Origin: CAYMOV01 sp964392085
GTDB lineage: Bacteria; Oederibacteriota; Muellerivitia; Muellerivitales; Muellerivitaceae
Length of the DNA: 5,500 nucleotides
NCBI GenBank assembly: GCA_964392085.1
Contig: CAYMOV010000160.1
Span: forward strand, 1 to 5,500
Direction of reading: 5' to 3'
Shown here one piece after another: positions 1-5,225 of this stretch. The notes beneath the pieces are model-generated. The model did no database searches. It saw only the letters and a program-made list of their open reading frames with translations, and was not told the DNA's origin. The position numbers were made by a program, and so were the translations under genes. The stretch's first letter is position 1; every line of letters starts with the position of its first letter.

Positions 1-191
1 TCTTCGTCACCAAGGAGGAGCAATACACCCTGGCCCTGGGGCTCCAGCTTTACCAGAGCCAGAACGGGGGCACCCAATGGCACCTGCTGATGGCCGCCTC
101 GGTGCTGGCCACCTTGCCGATCCTCATCCTGTTCGCCTTCGCCCAGAAGACCTTCATCCGCGGCATCGCCGCCAGCGGCCTGAAGGAATAG
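1..191 (+). CDS. Sugar ABC transporter permease, MalG type (C-terminal fragment)
   Basis: This is the last 62 codons of a gene that starts before the window, read in frame from position 3 to a TAG at 189-191. The fragment opens with FVTKEEQYTLALGL, then a polar stretch (LYQSQNGGTQWH), one hydrophobic helix (about LLMAASVLATLPILILFAF) and the ending QKTFIRGIAASGLKE. That order matches the C-terminus of MalG/UgpE-type inner-membrane permeases: a periplasmic loop between the last two helices, a final helix containing the P-I/L-L/I-F pattern, then F-x-R/Q-G-I-x-x-G-x-K. Such subunits form the channel of carbohydrate importers together with a MalF-type partner, an ATPase and a binding protein, which would lie to the left. 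The substrate cannot be told from this piece. The family call is firm; nothing odd is seen in the fragment. Confidence 0.88.
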   Translation, partial: FVTKEEQYTLALGLQLYQSQNGGTQWHLLMAASVLATLPILILFAFAQKTFIRGIAASGLKE

Positions 192-199
192 TTCCTTCA
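181..199 (+). terminator. Perfect hairpin around the permease stop codon
   Basis: TGAAGGAA (181-188) and TTCCTTCA (192-199) are exact reverse complements. The TAG stop codon of the permease gene is the three-base loop. No T-run follows directly, so this is not a classical intrinsic terminator. A second, imperfect GC hairpin (about 212-234, CCTC-CCCC / GGGG-GAGG) sits 6 nt before TTTT at 241-244 and could be the real terminator of the transporter operon. The pairing is certain; the role is inferred. Confidence 0.4.
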
Positions 200-466
200 A
201 TAACGATTAACCCTCGCCCCCTGGGGAAGGAGGAGTACGGTTTTAAAATCATTTTGACCGGCATAAAACCAAATACCACGTTCTCCACACCTCGTCGGTG
301 AAATGGGTATTCGTCTTGGATTCTCATAAATCCCAGAAGCCCACCCGTCGCTGAATTTAATAATCAGTTAAACGAGTAACGCTTCATCCCATAAATATTG
401 TTAGCTAATAGTATTTCTTACCCATCTCCGGGACTTGACTAGCATGGTCATCGAGAGGTTGGCCTT
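192..466. other. AT-rich spacer between permease and Cys-rich protein genes
   Basis: No reading frame here looks like protein. The stretch is visibly richer in A and T than the flanking genes. It holds the possible operon terminator at about 212-244. It also holds a weak sigma70-like pair upstream of the next gene: TTAAAC (368-373), a 17-nt gap, then ATAAAT (391-396). The promoter guess is low confidence because the -35 half matches poorly. Confidence 0.4.
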
Positions 467-685
467 ATGCAATGTTGTGATCGACTTCCGACTTGCCCCT
501 TCTTCAACGACAACATGCAAAAATTGCACGAGAAGGCCGAATATTACAAAGCCAAATATTGCCAAGGCCATTTCCAGGCCTGCGCCCGACACTTGGTGGC
601 CAACGCGTTGACCCCTGAACGGGTTCCCTCCAACCTCTATCCGAACGAGCTTTCCACGGCCCTCGCGCTCATCGTGGCCGGTTGA
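467..685 (+). CDS. Small Cys-rich protein with CPFF...YC...CAR pattern
   Basis: This 72-residue protein starts at an ATG preceded by GAGAGG (453-458), 8 nt upstream, a good ribosome binding site. The cysteines are at residues 3, 4, 10, 32 and 39. The key pattern is CPFFNDNM (10-17), then YCQGHFQACAR (31-41), then VPSNLYPN (53-60). There is no signal peptide or membrane helix, so it is probably cytoplasmic. From memory, this C-P-F-F / Y-C-x5-6-C-A-R / V-P-x-x-L-x-P-N arrangement recurs in small uncharacterised proteins of Deltaproteobacteria and related groups, alone or fused to signalling domains. The spaced cysteines suggest metal or Fe-S binding, or a redox role, but no function is established. 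The reading frame is strongly protein-like. The long opposite-strand frame over it (401-871) has no family resemblance. Confidence 0.72.
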   Translation: MQCCDRLPTCPFFNDNMQKLHEKAEYYKAKYCQGHFQACARHLVANALTPERVPSNLYPNELSTALALIVAG

Positions 686-711
686 ATTCAAACGTCGAGG
701 GGGAATTGCTG

Positions 712-795
712 TTGCCGGCCCGGACCTTGGTGGTGGCGGTCTTTTTGGCGTTGACCTTACCGTGCCAGGGCCAACAAAATAGGATTCAATCGTAG
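712..795 (+). pseudogene. Signal-peptide-like reading frame cut short by a repeat element
   Basis: From a TTG at 712 the frame reads as a basic start (LPAR), a hydrophobic core (TLVVAVFLALTLP) and then CQGQQN, like an export signal. It stops at TAG 793-795. GAGGGG (697-702) is a fair ribosome binding site about 9 nt upstream; a TTG at 706 is the alternative start, but too close to it. The stop lies inside the MITE-like element at 784-878, so an exported or lipoprotein gene may have been broken by the insertion. The original gene is not recognisable: joining across the 6-bp direct repeat keeps a frame open for only about 30 more codons, with no family signature. It may instead be chance. Confidence 0.3.
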
Positions 796-878
796 GGGAC
801 GACCCGCCGGGTCGCCCGTTGACTCGGCCATTGATCAACAAAACCCGGGCGAGCCACCGCCTCGCCCCCACTATTCAA
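784..878. repeat. MITE-like element with inverted ends and ATTCAA direct repeats
   Basis: ATTCAA occurs at 784-789 and again at 873-878, in the same orientation, like a target duplication. Just inside are imperfect inverted ends: GTAGGGGACGA on the left, and on the right TCGCCCCCACT, which reads AGTGGGGGCGA on the other strand. Two hairpins lie within: CGACCCG (800-806) / CGGGTCG (808-814), and GGGCGAG (847-853) / CTCGCCC (861-867). The element has no coding capacity. Elements with GTAGGGGCGA ends and CGACCCGCCGGGTCG cores are, from memory, repeated in many environmental bacterial genomes; this copy looks somewhat decayed. Copy number cannot be judged from one window. Confidence 0.6.
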
Positions 879-920
879 CGCAACTCACCAAAGACGACAT
901 TTCCATCAAGTCCTAAATGT

Positions 921-960
921 GTTCGGCTTTCATCATTTATCTTTTTTCGAGAAGCCGAGC
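921..960 (-). terminator. Inverted repeat around the stop of the small membrane protein gene
   Basis: GTTCGGCTT (921-929) pairs with AAGCCGAGC (952-960), nine pairs including one G-T wobble. The 22-nt loop contains the TGA stop of the minus-strand gene (933-935). No T-run follows on the minus strand, so it is at best a weak or factor-assisted terminator. Confidence 0.3.
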
Positions 961-1283
961 CTTACCCAGATAAATTTTAGGTAATCAGAAATCCATTCTT
1001 TCCTGTTTCGGGCTTTCATTAACTTATATATTAAAAGCACAAGCCCCGCCACCACGCCACTACCTAAAAGGATGATCGAACTATCCGTGAATACCGAGTC
1101 GAACATATTGGAAGTCCTGCTCGCCACAACACCATATTCCTCATAAAATCGATAGTCGCCCCAAATTGCCAACCCCATCCATAAAAGCACAAAAAAATAT
1201 TTCTCCTTGAAGAATCTTCTCGGAGGTGGCTGATTCTGATTTTGATGATCGGGAGATTCCAAACATTCCTTCGCTGGATTCAT
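933..1283 (-). CDS. Hypothetical two-helix membrane protein
   Basis: The protein has 116 residues if it starts at the ATG at 1281-1283. A TTG at 1314-1316 would add 11 residues and overlap the upstream gene, but no well-placed ribosome binding site supports either start, so the start is uncertain. Residues 1-28 are polar, with a Gln/Pro-rich patch (QNQNQPPP) and then basic RRFFKEK. Two hydrophobic segments follow, about 29-42 (YFFVLLWMGLAIWG) and 69-88 (SIILLGSGVVAGLVLLIYKL). The tail is basic (KARNRK...GFSKKDK). It begins 16 nt after the SDR stop codon, so the two genes are probably co-transcribed. Its DNA is distinctly AT-richer than the SDR gene, which suggests separate origin or weak constraint. 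I recognise no family. The coherent membrane topology makes a real gene more likely than a chance frame. Confidence 0.6.
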   Translation of the reverse strand: MNPAKECLESPDHQNQNQPPPRRFFKEKYFFVLLWMGLAIWGDYRFYEEYGVVASRTSNMFDSVFTDSSIILLGSGVVAGLVLLIYKLMKARNRKEWISDYLKFIWVRLGFSKKDK

Positions 1284-1299
1284 GGCCTGATATGTTCCG

Positions 1300-2214
1300 T
1301 TACTTCCCCAGCTCAAACCTCAGGGCACTCTCTAGGTCCGAATAACTAAAGCGGAACCCCAGGTCCGTCAACTTCTTGGGCAACACCTTCTGGCCTTCCA
1401 AGAGTAACTTCTCACCCATTTCCCCGAACAGCAGTTTCACGACGAACCCCGGAAGGGGAAACAACGTGGGGCGTCCCAGCACCTTGCCCAAGGTCTTGGT
1501 GAATTCGCGGTTGGTCACCGGGAAGGGGCTGGTCAGGTTCACCGGGCCCGAGAGTTCGGGGTTCACGATCGCCTCATGGATCGCCGCCACCTCGTCGGTC
1601 AGGGAGATCCAGCTCATCCATTGGCGGCCGGTTCCGGTCACGCCACCCAATCCAAACTTGAAGGGGGTCAGCATTTGGGCCAAGGCCCCGCCCTTGGAGG
1701 AGAGGACAATGCCGGTGCGGAGCCGCACGGTCCGGATGCCCTTCTCCATGGCGGGTTTCGTCCCGGCTTCCCATTCGGCGCAGACTTCCGGCAAGAACCC
1801 GGTCCCGATCGGCGACCGCTCGGTCAATTCCTCGTTGCCCCGGTCGCCATAAAAACCGATGGCGGAGGCGGACACGAACACCTTAGGCTTGTTGGGGAGA
1901 AGGGAAACCACCTCGGCCAGCATCTTGGTTCCCCGCACCCGGCTGTCGCGGATGGATTTCCTTCGGGCTTCGGTCCAACGGGCGGCGATGGAGTCCCCGG
2001 CCAGGTGCACCACCGCGTCGAAACCCTCGAGGCGGGAGGAATCCAGCACCCCGGCGTAAGGGTTCCAACCCACCTCGCCCTGGGCCTCATCCGGCTTTCT
2101 CCGCACCAGCGCATGCACCTCGTGACCGGCTCCCTTAAGGTGCGCCGACAAGGCGCTCCCGATTAAGCCCGAGGCCCCGGAGATTAAGACTCGTAACGGT
2201 TTCACATCAGACAT
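1300..2214 (-). CDS. yfcH: TIGR01777-family SDR epimerase/oxidoreductase (YfcH-like)
   Basis: The 304-residue length is typical of the family. The N-terminal Rossmann fold has GASGLIG (13-19), the dinucleotide-binding glycine motif, and R38-R39 after the second strand, which favours NADP over NAD. Family landmarks follow: HLAGDSI (70-76), the helix WTEARRKSIRDSRVRGT (80-96), SASAIGFYGD (115-124, with the SDR Tyr at 122), GIVLSSKGGAL (168-178) and GTGRQWMSWI (194-203). The C-terminal part (about 249-296) fits DUF1731. The ATG is set by AGGAG 6 nt upstream. The protein should be cytoplasmic. The substrate is unknown for the family; E. coli YfcH is the usual reference. In other bacteria relatives sit near photolyase and lipid genes in light-response loci (general knowledge). 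A small membrane protein gene follows closely. Family call is firm, reaction unknown. Confidence 0.92.
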   Translation of the reverse strand: MSDVKPLRVLISGASGLIGSALSAHLKGAGHEVHALVRRKPDEAQGEVGWNPYAGVLDSSRLEGFDAVVHLAGDSIAARWTEARRKSIRDSRVRGTKMLAEVVSLLPNKPKVFVSASAIGFYGDRGNEELTERSPIGTGFLPEVCAEWEAGTKPAMEKGIRTVRLRTGIVLSSKGGALAQMLTPFKFGLGGVTGTGRQWMSWISLTDEVAAIHEAIVNPELSGPVNLTSPFPVTNREFTKTLGKVLGRPTLFPLPGFVVKLLFGEMGEKLLLEGQKVLPKKLTDLGFRFSYSDLESALRFELGK

Positions 2215-2466
2215 GAGAGGCTCCTAAATTTGATCGGCTCCGCCGTGGGTAAACCATGAAGTAAGGTGGATGTAGAGGTAAATTTTACATCCTTATTCGG
2301 TAAAGAACCCCTAGCAAAACAAGCAATTTCACCCCAAAGGTCACGACCCGTCACCCTTCAGCTGAGGGCGTAAACGAGAGAACCAAATTCATGAGGTTAA
2401 GCTTTGAACGGCCAACAAACCATCTTGGTGTACTTGTGTTTTATTTTAACTGTCGGGAATTGGGTT
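2215..2466. other. Spacer upstream of the SDR gene, with a short hairpin
   Basis: No protein-like frame is present. GGATGTA (2268-2274) and TACATCC (2286-2292) form a perfect 7-bp stem in what would be the leader of the SDR gene. A near-palindrome around TCAGCTGA lies at about 2358-2365. CTTGGTGTACTTG (2424-2436) resembles a decayed unit of the CTTGGTG repeat at 2481-2508. No convincing promoter was found for the minus strand. Confidence 0.4.
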
Positions 2467-2955
2467 TCAGCTTACCCTTCCCTTGGTGTTCTTGGTGAAC
2501 TTGGTGGTGAGAATGCTTAAGCTTTCGGGTCGTTCCCAATCCGCGATCCCCCCCGGTTCGACCCTGAAAAGGGGATGGACCTTGGGTTTCTGGGCCCGAA
2601 GGATCCTGTGCCGGGCAGTGTCCCGTTTCGCCAATTTACGGAGCAGGTGCTTCCACTCATACCGGACCTGGCCGCGGGTCACGGGAATCCGCGCACGGGA
2701 AGTGTCGTTGAACTTCACGATTCGTTTTTTATCGAAGTGATAGCCTCGCGCTTCCGCCTCCCGGTAAATTCCCGAGAGGAATACCCCGATGGCCGCGACC
2801 GGGTCCCGCAGTTCCCGGAACCTGAGAAGCTGGGGATGACGGCGGTAACCCTTGGTCTTGCCTCGTAGGACCATTTGCGCGAGTAGGCCCTCCCGCCATG
2901 CGGCGAGCAGGCCCTTCACGTCCAGTTGGGAGGGATGGAGGGACCAGAGGCGCAA
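2467..2955 (-). CDS. Pyrimidine dimer DNA glycosylase / endonuclease V family
   Basis: This 162-residue protein starts at TTG 2953-2955, set by AAGGAGG 5 nt upstream and by the family's invariant opening MRLWSLHP. Other family blocks are GLLAAWREGLLAQMVL (15-30), RGKTKGYRRHPQL (31-43), IPVTRGQ (90-96), YEW (99-101), HPLF (127-130) and PGGIADWE (134-141). T4 DenV cuts cyclobutane dimers with its N-terminal amine and Glu23. My alignment by eye places Glu22 (W-R-E, 20-22) at that Glu and Met1 at DenV Thr2. The protein would start base excision repair of UV damage in the cytoplasm. Residues after about 145 look foreign: LTTKFTKNTKG (149-159) is encoded by a short tandem repeat. The ribosome binding site lies in a hairpin (2961-2973). 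Family call is good; activity on UV dimers is inferred. Confidence 0.85.
   Translation of the reverse strand: MRLWSLHPSQLDVKGLLAAWREGLLAQMVLRGKTKGYRRHPQLLRFRELRDPVAAIGVFLSGIYREAEARGYHFDKKRIVKFNDTSRARIPVTRGQVRYEWKHLLRKLAKRDTARHRILRAQKPKVHPLFRVEPGGIADWERPESLSILTTKFTKNTKGRVS
2481..2508 (-). repeat. CACCAAG-type tandem repeat in the glycosylase 3' end
   Basis: On the minus strand this reads CACCAAG-TTCACCAAG-AACACCAAG, a run of about 9-base units. It encodes the TTKFTKNTK tail of the glycosylase just before its stop. Strings of this kind are, from memory, widespread at gene ends and in spacers of environmental bacteria. A decayed unit may lie downstream at 2424-2436. Confidence 0.6.
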
Positions 2956-2960
2956 GACGC

Positions 2961-2973
2961 CCTCCTTCGGAGG
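2961..2973 (-). promoter_or_regulatory. Hairpin covering the glycosylase ribosome binding site
   Basis: On the minus strand CCTCC (2973-2969), loop GAA, then GGAGG (2965-2961) form a perfect 5-bp GC-rich stem. GGAGG is the core of the AAGGAGG ribosome binding site, 5 nt before the TTG start. If formed, the hairpin hides the site and would restrain translation. The base pairing is visible; the regulatory effect is inferred. Confidence 0.45.
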
Positions 2974-3062
2974 AATGCGTAATGTGGAATGAGCAATTAG
3001 TAATGAAAGCTAAAGACACCCTATCTGAACATTCATCATTCCGAGTTCCTCATTCTCAATTG
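2972..3062. repeat. AATGA-rich repeat arms, inverted, between glycosylase and desaturase genes
   Basis: The + strand at 2972-3007 is built of GGAATG, GTAATG, GGAATGAG and CAATTAGTAATGAA units. The segment at 3032-3062 carries the same kind of units on the other strand (CAATTGAGAATGAGG, then AACTCGGAATGATGAA). The two arms face each other across about 24 nt, with only patchy pairing. The desaturase stop (3036-3038) is inside the second arm, which encodes its last residues, RQLRMRNSE. Low-complexity repeats of this type are common in environmental genomes. Confidence 0.5.
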
Positions 3063-3971
3063 CCGTTTGTCAGGCCAGCGCAAGATTGGGCCAGGGTGCT
3101 TCGTGAAATTCGCCTTGTTATAGGCCCTCGCCGGGGGCGACTGGAGGTCCCAGACCAGACCCACCCAAGAGAGCGCCTTCAGGAGGTAGTGCGTGATGTC
3201 CATCTCCCACCAGAAGAACCCCTGCCGCTCCGAGAAGGGATACTTGTGGTGGTTGTTGTGCCAGCCCTCCCCCAAGGTCAGGACGGACAGCGAGAAACTG
3301 TTGCGGCTCTCATCGTTCGTGTCGTAGCGCTGGCGCCCGAAGACATGCGAGAGGGAGTTGATGAAGAAGGTGCCGTGGTAGAGGAAGGTGGTCGAGAGGA
3401 AGAAACCCCAGAAGAGGAGTTGGGGCCCGTTGGTGTGGAGCCCCGGCGCCGCCACCGCCAAATACGACCCCAAGCCGAAGAGGCTCACCGCGAGGAAAAC
3501 CGGCGGGATCCAATGTTCCTTGTTCAGGAACACCAATTCGGGGTATTGGGCCCAGTCCTTCAGGTTCTCCCAGGGCGTTTCCAGGTACTGGTCCGACAGG
3601 ACCCAGCCCACGTGGGACCAATAGAAACCCTTGAGCTTGGCCGAGTGGATATCCCGTTGGGTGTCGGAATACTTATGGTGGGACCGGTGGTGCCCGCCCC
3701 ACCAGAGCGCGCCCTTTTGGGCCGACATCCCCCCGCCGAAGGCCAGGACGGCTTGGAACCAGCGGGACGTCTTGTAGGTCCGGTGGGCGAAGTAACGGTG
3801 GTAGCCGCCCGTGATGAAGAACATGCGCAGGTAATAAAGGAAGAGGCAGGCCGCCAGGGCGAACCAGGAGAACCCCGTGGCCAGGGCCGCCAACCCGGCC
3901 AAATGGACGAGGACGAACACCACGGTGCCGTTCCGGTCGTTGTGTTGTTGGGAGGACGGGGATGGGTTCAT
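3036..3971 (-). CDS. Delta-9-type acyl desaturase, membrane di-iron
   Basis: The protein has 311 residues from the ATG at 3969-3971. A TTG at 4002-4004 would add 11 residues. Neither start has a well-spaced ribosome binding site; TAGAAT (3982-3987, minus) 10 nt before the ATG looks like a -10 box and would give a leader of only a few bases. The three histidine boxes of membrane fatty acid desaturases are present: HRYFAH (58-63), HRSHH (95-99) and HNNHH (238-242, in GEGWHNNHHKYP), plus NSLSH (205-209), a further metal ligand site. Hydrophobic segments flank them (about 17-36, 38-54, 155-174, 185-204). The enzyme would put a cis double bond into acyl chains at the inner membrane using O2 and an electron donor, adjusting fluidity. 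Chain and position specificity cannot be read. Residues 303-311 come from a repeat and are not conserved-looking. Family call is firm. Confidence 0.92.
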   Translation of the reverse strand: MNPSPSSQQHNDRNGTVVFVLVHLAGLAALATGFSWFALAACLFLYYLRMFFITGGYHRYFAHRTYKTSRWFQAVLAFGGGMSAQKGALWWGGHHRSHHKYSDTQRDIHSAKLKGFYWSHVGWVLSDQYLETPWENLKDWAQYPELVFLNKEHWIPPVFLAVSLFGLGSYLAVAAPGLHTNGPQLLFWGFFLSTTFLYHGTFFINSLSHVFGRQRYDTNDESRNSFSLSVLTLGEGWHNNHHKYPFSERQGFFWWEMDITHYLLKALSWVGLVWDLQSPPARAYNKANFTKHPGPILRWPDKRQLRMRNSE

Positions 3972-4058
3972 GGGATGGACAATTCTACCTTCAGCTTCAA
4001 TCAAAAAACCAACTCAAAATTTTGGAGCTTCAAACAAAAACCAAGGATTGAAAACCCA

Positions 4059-4187
4059 TTCACCACAATGGTCACAAAGATCACAATGACCACGATGGAC
4101 TGGATTCATAAACCCTCAACACTTTTGACTGCCCTTTTCGGCTTTAAAACATCAATCCATTGGGTCCATCGGGTCCATTGTGGTGAA
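4059..4187. repeat. Long interrupted inverted repeat upstream of the desaturase gene
   Basis: Three blocks pair in nested order: TTCACCACAATGG (4059-4071) with CCATTGTGGTGAA (4175-4187), 13 bp perfect; CGATGGAC (4093-4100) with GTCCATCG (4164-4171), 8 bp; and TGGATT (4101-4106) with AATCCA (4154-4159), 6 bp. The left arm has about 20 extra bases of the same CACAATG/CACGATGG character. The right arm overlaps the exporter's 3' end, encodes its FTTMDPMDPMD tail and contains its TGA (4152-4154). It may act as a weak processing or termination structure, or be a decayed mobile repeat. Confidence 0.6.
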
Positions 4188-5108
4188 ATTGTTTTGTTGG
4201 TTTTTCTCACCTTGTTTCATCGGCAATAGCGTCATGAGCAGGACCCCCGGCACGATCAGGGCGCCCGCGGCCCAGACCCGCCAAGTCACCGCCTCCCCCA
4301 GGAAGAGCCATCCCAAAAAGACCGCCAACACCGGGTTCACGTAGGCGTAGCTGGAGGCCACGTGGGGCCGGGTGTTCTTGAGGACGTAATAGAAGCAGGT
4401 GAACCCCACGATGGTGCCGAAGAACACCAGGTAGAAGAAGACGGCCCAGACCTGCGGCGTCACCCTTGAAAAGGCCTGGGACCCGCATTCCCCGGCCAGG
4501 AGGGCGGCCAAGCCGAGCCCCAACCCGCCCGCGAGCATCTGGATCCCCGAGGTCATCCATGCCGAGTCGGGCATCTTTTGCCGGGGTCCCCAAACGGATC
4601 CCCAGGACCATGAAACCGCGCTCAGCACCACCACCAGGACGGCCCAAGGGTCCAACCCCGCGCCTCCCGACCCGGTGGGGTCCGCCAAAACCGCCACCCC
4701 GAGGAACCCCACGAGGAGGCCGATGTCCGCCCATCCCCCGAGCTTCCTTTCCCGGTGGCCCGCCCATTCCACCAGGACCATCCAGAACGGCGTGGTGCCC
4801 ACCAGGAGCGCCGCCACACCCGAGGGGATGCCCCGTTGGAGGCCCCAGGCCACGCCGCCGTTGCCGCCCACGAAAAGGAACAGGCCCATGACGGCGGCGG
4901 GTCGGATCTCCCGCCAGGCCGGCCAGGGAACCCCGAATGCCCGGGCGGCCAGGAGCACAAGGACACCCGCGAGGGTGTTTCGGGCGGCCGCGAAGGCGAA
5001 GGGCGGCATCTGTGCCACGCAGATCTTGATGCCGAGGTAGGTCGAGCTCCAGATCAGGTAAAGCCCGGCGAAAGCCAGGAGGAGCTTGGATTTGGATGGT
5101 TGAACCAT
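4152..5108 (-). CDS. yedA: EamA/DMT-family exporter, YedA-like
   Basis: This 318-residue inner-membrane protein has about ten hydrophobic helices in two EamA halves, the usual layout of drug/metabolite transporters. Similarity to E. coli YedA is visible at IWSSTYLGIK (19-28), GGNGG (81-85), IPSGVAALLV (94-103), VSWSWGSVWG (165-174) and the signature SSYAYVNPVLAVFLG (252-266), followed by GE (271-272). The ATG follows GGGAGG by 3 nt, slightly tight. The substrate is unknown; relatives are thought to export amino acids or other metabolites. Residues about 306-318 (NNFTTMDPMDPMD) come from a repeat rather than the family core. A good promoter (5226-5253) lies about 110 nt upstream, and the leader between can fold. 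The desaturase gene follows after 180 nt. The family is certain; the gene symbol is by resemblance. Confidence 0.9.
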   Translation of the reverse strand: MVQPSKSKLLLAFAGLYLIWSSTYLGIKICVAQMPPFAFAAARNTLAGVLVLLAARAFGVPWPAWREIRPAAVMGLFLFVGGNGGVAWGLQRGIPSGVAALLVGTTPFWMVLVEWAGHRERKLGGWADIGLLVGFLGVAVLADPTGSGGAGLDPWAVLVVVLSAVSWSWGSVWGPRQKMPDSAWMTSGIQMLAGGLGLGLAALLAGECGSQAFSRVTPQVWAVFFYLVFFGTIVGFTCFYYVLKNTRPHVASSYAYVNPVLAVFLGWLFLGEAVTWRVWAAGALIVPGVLLMTLLPMKQGEKNQQNNFTTMDPMDPMD

Positions 5109-5146
5109 GGGCCTCCCAGAGTGGACTGAAACCGGCTTGAATAGTT

Positions 5147-5220
5147 GCCTCGGGGTACATAGGGGCAGAGCCCCTATGAGGACGGCGTATCGGAGGTCCG
5201 CACAACGCGACTCCCGAGGC
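5147..5220 (-). promoter_or_regulatory. Potentially structured leader of the exporter gene
   Basis: On the minus-strand transcript GCCTCGGG (5220-5213) pairs perfectly with CCCGAGGC (5154-5147), closing a roughly 74-nt domain. Inside are a perfect 9-bp hairpin, CATAGGGGC (5178-5170) with GCCCCTATG (5166-5158), and a weaker stem, GCGT / ACGC plus CGG / CCG, to its 5' side. Together these would make a three-way junction starting almost at the predicted transcript start. It matches no riboswitch consensus I know. In GC-rich DNA such pairing can also be chance. Confidence 0.4.
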
Positions 5221-5225
5221 GCGCG

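Noticed and set aside
401..871. 156-codon - strand open frame over the Cys-rich gene
   Set aside because: It has no recognisable motif, runs into the repeat element and AT-rich spacer, and is opposed by a frame with a good ribosome binding site and motif structure.
881..916. Frame reading QLTKDDISIKS just right of the MITE-like element, as the lost C-terminus of the truncated gene
   Set aside because: It is not in frame with the upstream fragment after removing one direct repeat plus the element, and is too short to judge.
1376..2166. Two long + strand frames opposite the SDR gene
   Set aside because: They are antisense shadows of a well-matched TIGR01777 protein; their composition is biased and they have no family signature.
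2481..2508. CRISPR-like repeat
   Set aside because: Units of about 9 bases with no spacers form a simple tandem repeat, not repeat-spacer architecture.
2898..4229. 443-codon + strand open frame
   Set aside because: It lies opposite the desaturase and part of the glycosylase gene. Its Arg/Pro/Glu/Val-rich composition is what GC-rich third positions produce on the antisense strand, and the desaturase carries all three histidine boxes.
5147..5220. Guanidine-I (ykkC) riboswitch on the exporter gene
   Set aside because: The conserved ykkC core sequences are not visible, and YedA-like proteins are not the usual SMR-type targets.
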